From UBA947 sp031550975 (lineage in GTDB: Bacteria; Cyanobacteriota; Vampirovibrionia; Gastranaerophilales; Gastranaerophilaceae): a DNA stretch of 33,150 bases. Position 1 is the stretch's first letter. Each line of letters begins with the position of its first letter. Made by a program: the position numbers and the translations under genes. This document shows positions 23,083-29,675 of this stretch, piece by piece. The stretch is taken from assembly GCA_031550975.1 (NCBI GenBank), contig JAVBOC010000018.1:1-33150 (forward strand). The letters are read 5' to 3'. The notes under the pieces are model-generated. The model had not been told where the DNA came from. It ran no database searches and saw only the letters and a list, made by a program, of their open reading frames with translations.

Positions 23083-26000
23083 TCACGCTTTCTCTATATA
23101 GTCATGTTTAACTTTACGTATATAATAAAACAAAGTTGTTAAAAAGTCAGTAACTTCATCAAAATTCATGTAAGAATTATTAAGCAATATTACAGAAACC
23201 CCATCCTGACAAGACTTTGGTGCCAGGGTGAATTTTAATCTTTTTTGCAAGTCAGCAGGTAAAGATGCACGAATAAGTTTCCATTCAGCCTCGGCAAACG
23301 GTGTGTAAATCCTTATGGCATCTTGCGTTTCGCGGATTAATTTTATATTTATCTCAGTTGCTGCAAGACGAATTTTGATTAACTTTATTAAGTTTTCAAC
23401 AGATTCCGGCGGGGTGGAGAATCGGTCTTTCCACTCCTCAACAATATAATCTAGTTCAATATCGGATTTTACATCGGCTAACCGTTTATATTCAATCATT
23501 TTTTGCTCTCCCGATGAAACAATCGCCCCGGTTGTTTCATCAAAAGTTTTCATATCGCCCACCCAATCGTCCGGGATAAAGGCTGTCACGTTAATATCAA
23601 CAATCGCCGGCGTTTGTTTTTCAACAACGTTGCCTTGAAGTTCTTGTACAGCATCTTCTAAAAGCTGGCAGTAAGTATCAAACCCAACATTAATCATATG
23701 TCCGTGTTGTTTTGTACCGAGGATGTTTCCGACACCGCGGATTTCAATATCGCGCAATGCAATCTGATAACCGCTGCCGAGTGTGGTAAACTCTTGAATC
23801 GCCTTGAGTCTTCTTGTCGCCTCAGACGACAAAGTTGAATGGCTGAATTGCTGAATGGTTGAATGGTTATACTTCCTTTCAACCTTTAAACCTTTCAACT
23901 TTTCAGCGCTACTGCCATATAGGCAGTAGCAGTAAGCCTGACGTTGTGAGCGCCCGACCCGGCCGCGAAGCTGGTAAAGCTGCGCCAGTCCGAACCTGTC
24001 AGCGTTATGGATAATCATTGTATTGGCATTAGGGATGTCTATTCCGTTTTCAATAATGGTTGTGGCGAGCAAAATATCGTATTCCTGGTTAGAGAAATCA
24101 ACGATAACTTTTTCTAAATCATTCTCGTTCATCTGTCCATGCCCGATGGCAATTCGCGCGTTCGGGACGAGTTTTTGCAACTGTGCCCTAAATTCCTGGA
24201 TTGTTTCCACCCGGTTATAAAGATAAAAAACCTGCCCTTCGCGCTCAAGCTCGTGAACAATGGCGTTGCGGACAGTGTTTTCATTCCACTCGCCTACAAA
24301 AGTTTTGATAGGAAGTCTGTTTTTTGGCGGAGTGTTAATGACAGAAATATCTTTTATGCCTGAGAGCGACATATAGAGAGTGCGTGGAATTGGGGTCGCT
24401 GACATTGAAATTATGTCTAAATTTTCACGCAACTGCTTTAGCTTTTCTTTGTGTCGAACCCCAAAACGATGCTCCTCGTCGATTACGAGCAACCCAAGGT
24501 CTTTGAAAATAACCCCGTCTTGCAAAAGCCTGTGCGTTCCGATAACCACATCACACTCGCCGGCCGCCATGTGTTTGAGGGTTTCTTTTTGCTCTTTTGC
24601 ACTGCGGAATCTTGAAAGCAATTCGACATTAACCCCGAAAGGTTTGAATCTTTCCGAAATAGTTTGAAAATGCTGGAGCGCCAAAATCGTTGTCGGAACA
24701 ATGATTGCTGCCTGTTTCCCGGAGGTTACTGCCTTAAAAATGCCCCGCATCGCGACTTCTGTTTTACCAAACCCAACATCGCCGCAAATAAGTCTGTCCA
24801 TCGGCTGAGCGCCTTCCATATCAGCTTTGACGTCTGTTATCGCACGCATTTGGTCAGGGGTTTCCGTGAATTCAAACGCTTCTTCCATCTCAACCTGCCA
24901 AGGAGTGTCAGGCGAAAACTCAATCCCTGTCTGCATTTTGCGCCGCGCATAAAGCCGCAGAAGGTCATAAGCAATCGCTTCGACTTCTTTTTTAACGCGC
25001 GACTTTGTATTCTCCCAATCTTTTCCGCCCATACGCGACAGTTTCGGCTTAACTGTTCCTGCGCCACGATAGCGCGCCAGTAAGTTAATTTGCTCCGCCG
25101 GCATATGGAGTTTGTCGCTTGCTGCGTATTCGATCGTCAGGTAATCTTTCAGTTGCCCGTCGATTTCTTGTTGGCTCAACCCCTTATAAACTCCGACCCC
25201 ATGGACGCTGTGGACAACATATTCGCCTTCTTGGATGTCGTTTATGCTCTCAATAAACTCCGGTTTTTCCTTATAATAAGAGCGTTTAGCAGAGGTTACT
25301 TCTTTTGTGCGTTTGTTAAAAAGCTCTCTGTCTGTGAAAATTACCGTTTTGCAATCTTCTAAAATCGAACCGTGAGCCGAAATCGCACTTATATATTCGA
25401 CCTCAAAAATCTCTTTTTCTTTAAGGATCTCACGAACCCGCTCAGGAAAATCTGTAGCCGCAATAAACTTGTAACCCGGATGAGAGTTGATAAATTCTGC
25501 AATAATTTCAAAGTCTGCATTAAATGTCTGGAGCGGCTGCGCGTTAAATTCGACGACTATTTGCGCGTCGCTCTCCAAGAAATTATCCAACCCGATTTTT
25601 ACGAAATTTGCCGTTTCTTGAATGAATTCAGCGAAATTTATGTGATTAATTAGATTTAATCTCTCAATTTCTTTGCTGTAGCTTTCATCAAGCAATTGGT
25701 ATTTCCCGAAAATCTCCGAGGTTTCATCAAAGACTAAAATGTAATCATTGAGGTAGTCTAAGACACTGACTAATTCTTTGTTGTATTCGCTCTGATAAAC
25801 GTCAATTCCCTCATAATAATCCTCTGCCCCCACAAATTTATATAGCGGGCAAATCTGTGCGGTGGGAGTTTTGCCGGTTGATTTTTGGGTTTCGTTGTTA
25901 AAATACCGCAGATCGGTAATCTCGTCCCCCCAGAGTTCAATCCTGATGGGTTTTTCGGCAAAAATATCTATTATATCCCCGCGAACACTGAATTCCCCGA

Positions 26001-26478
26001 TATCACTCACCATTGTCGTGCGCTTGTAACCCAAATCCACCAGTTTTTGGCTCAAGTCGCGGATTTCAATTTCTTCGCCCACGTTTAGCGTAATCGTATT
26101 ATCCTCAAAAAATTTTACCCCCGGAAATTTTTCCAAAAGCACTTTCATTGGCGCAATAACAAGGTCAGGTTTTTCAATCAATACCCGCATCTGTTCAAAA
26201 TAATCGTAGCGGTTGGGGGAAACCTCCTCATACATTGAAACGTTTTGGTACGGCAAAATTTCAGATTCCAAACCCAAAGCTTTGCTAAAATCGTTCTGGT
26301 ATTTTAAGGCATTTTGCTCAGTGGCCGTTATAAACAGGACTTTTTTATCAGTGAAGGCTCTGATTCTTTCCACCAAAAGCAGCCGCATCAAGGTTGTGAG
26401 ACCCGTTGCGGTAAACGAGCGTCCCATTTTTAAATTACGTTCAAATGAACTAAAGTTTTCGCCATTACAATCAATCAC
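23083..26478 (-). CDS. mfd: Transcription-repair coupling factor
   Basis: Removes RNA polymerase stalled at DNA lesions and recruits UvrA. The domains appear in order: UvrB-like N-terminal module, RNA-polymerase-interacting domain (GEYVVHSVHGVGVYKGL), RecG-like helicase with Walker A GDVGFGKTEVAM (~565), DEEHRFG (~665) and VGRSQRQAYCYCLY (~845), then the C-terminal TRCF domain. I place the start at the GTG at 26478 (1131 residues) because TGCTATCAT ends 6 bases before it; the frame continues to a TTG at 26499, and an ATG at 26427 is a third option. An in-frame ~24-residue insertion (EKLKGLKVERKYNHSTIQQF plus a few) after the helicase motif VI region is encoded by an octamer hairpin. Confidence 0.96.
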   Translation of the reverse strand: MIDCNGENFSSFERNLKMGRSFTATGLTTLMRLLLVERIRAFTDKKVLFITATEQNALKYQNDFSKALGLESEILPYQNVSMYEEVSPNRYDYFEQMRVLIEKPDLVIAPMKVLLEKFPGVKFFEDNTITLNVGEEIEIRDLSQKLVDLGYKRTTMVSDIGEFSVRGDIIDIFAEKPIRIELWGDEITDLRYFNNETQKSTGKTPTAQICPLYKFVGAEDYYEGIDVYQSEYNKELVSVLDYLNDYILVFDETSEIFGKYQLLDESYSKEIERLNLINHINFAEFIQETANFVKIGLDNFLESDAQIVVEFNAQPLQTFNADFEIIAEFINSHPGYKFIAATDFPERVREILKEKEIFEVEYISAISAHGSILEDCKTVIFTDRELFNKRTKEVTSAKRSYYKEKPEFIESINDIQEGEYVVHSVHGVGVYKGLSQQEIDGQLKDYLTIEYAASDKLHMPAEQINLLARYRGAGTVKPKLSRMGGKDWENTKSRVKKEVEAIAYDLLRLYARRKMQTGIEFSPDTPWQVEMEEAFEFTETPDQMRAITDVKADMEGAQPMDRLICGDVGFGKTEVAMRGIFKAVTSGKQAAIIVPTTILALQHFQTISERFKPFGVNVELLSRFRSAKEQKETLKHMAAGECDVVIGTHRLLQDGVIFKDLGLLVIDEEHRFGVRHKEKLKQLRENLDIISMSATPIPRTLYMSLSGIKDISVINTPPKNRLPIKTFVGEWNENTVRNAIVHELEREGQVFYLYNRVETIQEFRAQLQKLVPNARIAIGHGQMNENDLEKVIVDFSNQEYDILLATTIIENGIDIPNANTMIIHNADRFGLAQLYQLRGRVGRSQRQAYCYCLYGSSAEKLKGLKVERKYNHSTIQQFSHSTLSSEATRRLKAIQEFTTLGSGYQIALRDIEIRGVGNILGTKQHGHMINVGFDTYCQLLEDAVQELQGNVVEKQTPAIVDINVTAFIPDDWVGDMKTFDETTGAIVSSGEQKMIEYKRLADVKSDIELDYIVEEWKDRFSTPPESVENLIKLIKIRLAATEINIKLIRETQDAIRIYTPFAEAEWKLIRASLPADLQKRLKFTLAPKSCQDGVSVILLNNSYMNFDEVTDFLTTLFYYIRKVKHDYIEKA
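23833..23903. repeat. Octamer-array hairpin inserted in frame in mfd
   Basis: Plus-strand units: TTGAATGG, CTGAATTG, CTGAATGG, TTGAATGG, then a 10-base spacer, then TTTCAACC, TTTAAACC, TTTCAACT. The two arrays are partly complementary. It encodes residues ~859-882 of Mfd, where the family normally passes directly into the (E)EAxxRLKAIQEF segment. Confidence 0.8.
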
Positions 26479-26484
26479 AACTAC

Positions 26485-26493
26485 ATGATAGCA
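26485..26493 (-). promoter_or_regulatory. Extended -10 promoter of mfd
   Basis: TGCTATCAT on the minus strand, the same nonamer as in the tolC promoter. Six bases separate it from the GTG at 26478, the predicted leaderless start. Confidence 0.55.
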
Positions 26494-26499
26494 TATCAA

Positions 26500-26528
26500 G
26501 GGATTAGGTACTAGGGATTAGGGATTAG
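26500..26528. repeat. Heptamer-repeat array, copy 5 (single arm)
   Basis: GGGATTA, GGTACTA, GGGATTA, GGGATTA. Only one arm is present. It lies just upstream of the mfd promoter and touches the palindromic element at 26534. Confidence 0.75.
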
Positions 26529-26533
26529 CATCC

Positions 26534-26654
26534 GTCATTCTGAGCACGGCGAAGAATCGCAGCATTTACGCGACTTTAAAATGTTTCAGCATCGCTCGCA
26601 TTAAACAGGCACACTCCGTTTCCGCCTTCTGCTCGCTCGCCTCAACATAACGAC
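26534..26654. repeat. Composite palindromic element before mfd
   Basis: Outer ends GTCATTCTGAG and CTCAACATAACGAC match the two ends of the element in prmC. The inner part carries GCGAGCGAGC-type boxes like those of the other intergenic elements. It fills the gap between the carbonic anhydrase stop and mfd. Confidence 0.55.
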
Positions 26655-26660
26655 AGCTTT

Positions 26661-27272
26661 TTACATCTCCAGCAAATCAACATATCCTGTTGAATGGTCA
26701 AAGTGGCAATTTGCGATATATGTTTCTTTTTTATTAACCGCATCGCGAAGGATTGCAGATGTGTTCATCAAAACCTCCTCGACCTGATGAGTGTGTCTTC
26801 TTGCAATAATATCGGCGTGGGTTCTGTAATCCATCCCCTCAATCGCCGGATAAACGCATTGCATAAGAGAGTTAAACGACTCCGTCGACCGTGGATATTG
26901 AGCGTTAGCATGCTTCATAATGCTGCAGTCATCATGCCCTAAAAGCATAACCAGCGGCACTTTTAGGTTTTTCACAGCGTATTCAATACTTTCTATAACG
27001 TTTGGCCCTGTTGTAATTCCGGCCGTTCTTACGATGAATAATTCCCCGATTCCGCAATCAAAAATAATCTCAGGCACCACGCGCGAATCAGAACACGCCA
27101 GCACAACAGCAAACGGTTCTTGGTGGAACGCGAACTTTTTCAGCGTATCAATGCACATGTTTTGCGCATTCGGGGTTCCGTTTACAAAGTTTCTGTTACC
27201 CGTTAAAAGCTTCTCTAACTCAACTTTTGCAGCTGCTGGGATATTTTCCGGTATCTTAAAATCTGATCTCAT
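26661..27272 (-). CDS. Beta-class carbonic anhydrase
   Basis: Zinc enzyme interconverting CO2 and bicarbonate. It has 203 residues from the ATG at 27272. Zinc ligands are visible: the Cys of VLACSDSRVVPE with the Asp-Arg dyad, then the His and Cys of LLGHDDCSIMKHA. The segment FIVRTAGITTGPNVIESIEY is typical of the clade. The frame extends upstream to 27365, but that part is hydrophobic, unlike the family and overlaps the divergent promoter, so it is rejected. The extended -10 TGGTAAAAT ends 8 bases before the ATG. It diverges from the arnT-like gene with 48 bp between the starts. Confidence 0.93.
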   Translation of the reverse strand: MRSDFKIPENIPAAAKVELEKLLTGNRNFVNGTPNAQNMCIDTLKKFAFHQEPFAVVLACSDSRVVPEIIFDCGIGELFIVRTAGITTGPNVIESIEYAVKNLKVPLVMLLGHDDCSIMKHANAQYPRSTESFNSLMQCVYPAIEGMDYRTHADIIARRHTHQVEEVLMNTSAILRDAVNKKETYIANCHFDHSTGYVDLLEM

Positions 27273-27280
27273 CAAACGTA

Positions 27281-27289
27281 ATTTTACCA
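27281..27289 (-). promoter_or_regulatory. Extended -10 promoter of the carbonic anhydrase gene
   Basis: TGGTAAAAT on the minus strand, 8 bases from the ATG at 27272, giving a leader of at most one or two bases. Confidence 0.55.
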
Positions 27290-27307
27290 CAATAATTTTA
27301 TTCAGGG

Positions 27308-27313
27308 TATAAT
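27308..27313 (+). promoter_or_regulatory. -10 box of the arnT-like gene
   Basis: A perfect TATAAT, 7 bases before the ATG at 27321. No Shine-Dalgarno fits in between. Confidence 0.6.
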
Positions 27314-27320
27314 TAATTTT

Positions 27321-29132
27321 ATGGAAGATAATCAACAAAACGCAAAAGGTGAAAACTCTTGTCATCCTGAACTCGATTCAGGATCTGCCACCTGTGCGGC
27401 TAGCGCAGGGTTTGACGGTGGAAGATTCCGGATCAGGTCCGGAATGACAGAAGGTGTGGTTATTTTATTATTGTTAATATTTTGTTATTTTATGTTCTTC
27501 CACGGAATCGGAACATACCCGCTGATGGACGTGGATGAAACAAGGTATGTGGCAATCGCGCGCGACATGTTTTTGTCAAAAGATTTTTTGACCCTGCGCC
27601 TAAATGACCAGTTTTTCTTTGAAAAACCGCCGCTGTATTTTTGGATGGAATGTTTGTCATTCGCAGTCTTTGGCAAAATAAACGAGTTTAGCGCACGGAT
27701 TCCGGCAGCACTTTGCAGCACAGCTTCTGTGTTTTTGCTATATTTCGTTGGTAAAAAAGCAGTTTCTCGCAACTTTGGGATAATCGCTGCAATGATTTTG
27801 GCGGCATCATTAGAATTTGTAATGCTCGGAAAATTCGCGATATTAGATATAACTGTTTCGACTTGTGTCGGGTTTTCGGTGATGTTTGGATTCTTGACAT
27901 TCTTTTGCCAAGAACATAATAAAAAATACTTCTGGTGGTTATTTTATATTTTCTCGGGACTTGCTGTTATGGCAAAAGGGATTCCGGGATTTGTCGTTCC
28001 GTTTGGGGTGATGTTTTTCGCCTCAATATATATGAAAAAGTTCAAAGAAATTTTCCGTCCGCAATACATGGTACCGGGTGCGATTTTGTTCTTTGCAATC
28101 GTAATTCCGTGGCATGTTGTTATGATGAAAATCCACGGGCAGCTTTTCTTTGACGAATATATTATTAAACACCACTTACAAAGATTCACCGGCGGCGAAG
28201 TTATCCACCGCGACGAACCGTTCTACTTCTATATCCTGACTTTCCTATGGGGATTTTTCCCTTGGACATTGCCTGCAATCGCTGTTGGGGTAAGCAAAAT
28301 TATTGAAACAAACAAAGACCCTGTGTCATTCCGAACTCGGTTCGGAATCTTCCACAAACAGATTATGGATAAGTTTCACCAGTGGAAGATGCTGAAACAA
28401 GTTCAGCATGACAATGTTTTTTTGATATGTAATGTCATTGCCTTCGCGTTTATTTTCTTGTTCTTTTCGTCTTCAAAAACAAAATTGATAACTTATATCC
28501 TACCGGTTTATTTCTTCTCAGCGTGCCTGATGGCATGCGTTTGGAACAAATATATTACAGATGGCGAACACAAAAAACCAATCAACATCGCGACCTATAT
28601 TTTGAGCGGGATATTTTTAGTCGCAGCGGTTGCCGCAGTCATCGTACCGTACTTTTTACCACAAGATTTGGCAGCAGATATTTCAATCGCAAAATGGCCG
28701 GTCATCATACTTCTTTCAACTTGTGGTGTCTGGGGAATCTACTCGGTTAAAAAAGACCGCCGGGTTGCAACTTTTGGGATGTATGTGTTCTTGATGCTTT
28801 GCTTATCAGCGTTTTTGAACGGAACCTTTTTCAAAATCGATTACAAATTCGGGCAAGATGATTTAATGAAATATGCCAAATTTGCCAAAGAACACGACAG
28901 CAAACTGGCGTCCTTTGGCTTTGGCAACAGATATTCACTTCTTTACTACTACGGTACAGGCGTTGAAATGATTGGCGATAAGGGCGACGAGGGCATGGAG
29001 ATCCTTCGCGACAAACTCGCAAGTGACTACTTAGTTGTTATTAAAAACAAAAATGCCGAGGAGTTCGCACTTCACGCAGACTTTAAGACTTTAGATAAAG
29101 GCCGCAAGTATAGCCTCGTTCGCAAGAATTAG
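27321..29132 (+). CDS. ArnT/PMT-like membrane glycosyltransferase
   Basis: 603 residues with roughly a dozen membrane segments. It belongs to the GT-C superfamily: the first periplasmic loop carries MDVDETRYVAIARDM and FFEKPPLYFW, as in ArnT and related GT83 enzymes that move sugars from polyprenyl-phosphate carriers to lipid A, glycans or proteins. RIPAALCS and MAKGIPGFVVP also fit. The substrate cannot be told; no arn genes are adjacent. Two segments, residues ~14-43 (CHPELDSGSATCAASAGFDG...) and ~335-364 (SFRTRFGIFHKQIMDKFHQW, MLKQVQHDN), are encoded by 88-bp palindromic repeats and lie before TM1 and in a loop between membrane segments. The start follows a TATAAT by 7 bases. Confidence 0.88.
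   Translation: MEDNQQNAKGENSCHPELDSGSATCAASAGFDGGRFRIRSGMTEGVVILLLLIFCYFMFFHGIGTYPLMDVDETRYVAIARDMFLSKDFLTLRLNDQFFFEKPPLYFWMECLSFAVFGKINEFSARIPAALCSTASVFLLYFVGKKAVSRNFGIIAAMILAASLEFVMLGKFAILDITVSTCVGFSVMFGFLTFFCQEHNKKYFWWLFYIFSGLAVMAKGIPGFVVPFGVMFFASIYMKKFKEIFRPQYMVPGAILFFAIVIPWHVVMMKIHGQLFFDEYIIKHHLQRFTGGEVIHRDEPFYFYILTFLWGFFPWTLPAIAVGVSKIIETNKDPVSFRTRFGIFHKQIMDKFHQWKMLKQVQHDNVFLICNVIAFAFIFLFFSSSKTKLITYILPVYFFSACLMACVWNKYITDGEHKKPINIATYILSGIFLVAAVAAVIVPYFLPQDLAADISIAKWPVIILLSTCGVWGIYSVKKDRRVATFGMYVFLMLCLSAFLNGTFFKIDYKFGQDDLMKYAKFAKEHDSKLASFGFGNRYSLLYYYGTGVEMIGDKGDEGMEILRDKLASDYLVVIKNKNAEEFALHADFKTLDKGRKYSLVRKN
27361..27448. repeat. 88-bp palindromic element in frame near the start of the arnT-like gene
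   Basis: Ends GTCATCCTGAA and TCCGGAATGAC, with further complementary blocks GATCTGCCACC / GGTGGAAGATTC. It encodes ~30 residues ahead of the first membrane segment. The peptide type CHPELDSGS...RSGMT is a common signature of such repeats being read through. Confidence 0.88.
28325..28412. repeat. Second 88-bp palindromic element in frame in the arnT-like gene
   Basis: Ends GTCATTCCGAA and TTCAGCATGAC, with inner blocks GAATCTTCCAC / GTGGAAGATGC. It is exactly the same length as the first copy and encodes the typical MLKQVQHD peptide. It lies in a loop between membrane segments. Confidence 0.88.
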
Positions 29133-29142
29133 TCATTAACCG

Positions 29143-29346
29143 TTATTTTTCAATCTTGATTTTGTAGCCTAGCATATCGGCAATTGTTTTTACTTCATCA
29201 AATCTAAATGAACTTAGAGATATTTTATGCAGCACACTTTGTTGAGTATAACGTTTACCTGTTTTTTCTGCAAGTAACTTTGCCAACTCTTTCGCATTCA
29301 AGCCTTCTTTTACCATTATTATTTTTACTTGTTCTTTTGAATTCAT
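29143..29346 (-). CDS. Small HTH-like protein
   Basis: 67 residues (MNSKEQVKIIMVKEGLNAKE...). The pattern KEGLNAKELAKLLAEKTGKR, then SVLHKI and VKTIADMLGYKIKIEK, is that of a short Cro/CI-like helix-turn-helix used as a stand-alone regulator. AAAGGGAT just before the ATG at 29346 is a fair Shine-Dalgarno. It is convergent with the arnT-like gene (10 bp gap) and divergent from the small gene at 29475. Confidence 0.75.
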   Translation of the reverse strand: MNSKEQVKIIMVKEGLNAKELAKLLAEKTGKRYTQQSVLHKISLSSFRFDEVKTIADMLGYKIKIEK

Positions 29347-29387
29347 ATTATCCCTTTTGGAATAATTATATAATTATCTGAATACAA

Positions 29388-29416
29388 TTGACAAATACGG
29401 AATAAAATGTTAAGAT
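29388..29416 (+). promoter_or_regulatory. Sigma-70 promoter of the 66-residue gene
   Basis: TTGACA, a 17-base spacer, TAAGAT; predicted start near 29423, leader ~52 bases. GGAATAA occurs three times around it (29359, 29400, 29430). Confidence 0.7.
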
Positions 29417-29436
29417 TAATTCATTATTTGGAATAA

Positions 29437-29456
29437 ATATTCAACATATTGAATAT
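29437..29456. promoter_or_regulatory. Palindrome in the leader of the 66-residue gene, possible operator
   Basis: ATATTCAA-CATA-TTGAATAT, perfect 8-base arms. It lies between the promoter and the start codon, where binding by the divergent HTH protein could block transcription. Confidence 0.45.
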
Positions 29457-29474
29457 TATGTAAAGCAGGGTAGA

Positions 29475-29675
29475 ATGAGTCAAAGAAAAAGATTAAAAAA
29501 AGTTAATAAGAAAGTATCAAAAGAATTGCTTGAAATAAGGGCTTTGCTGACAGCAGCATACGACATTGAGCCTGATTATCCCATAAACATGCTAATTGAA
29601 ATGGCAAATAAAAAAGTTAAAAAAGTATTTGACAATGTTGAAAAGAATAGGTCAATCTTACAATTAGTGGATTAA
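29475..29675 (+). CDS. Small basic hypothetical protein
   Basis: 66 residues with a very basic start (MSQRKRLKKVNKKVSKELLE), a central IEPDYPINMLIEMANKKVKK and a helical tail. I do not recognise it. A good promoter and a divergent HTH gene support it being real. It could be a DNA- or RNA-binding peptide or partner of the HTH protein; that is conjecture. Its stop overlaps the end of the GGDEF gene by 4 bp on the other strand. Confidence 0.55.
   Translation: MSQRKRLKKVNKKVSKELLEIRALLTAAYDIEPDYPINMLIEMANKKVKKVFDNVEKNRSILQLVD

Noticed and set aside
24664..25083. Plus-strand frame of 139 codons opposite mfd
   Set aside because: It is a shadow of the strongly conserved helicase coding region and has no start signals or recognisable product.
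27272..27365. Longer N-terminus for carbonic anhydrase from the upstream ATG
   Set aside because: The extra 31 residues are unlike the family, overlap the divergent arnT-like promoter and start, and the -10 placement supports 27272.
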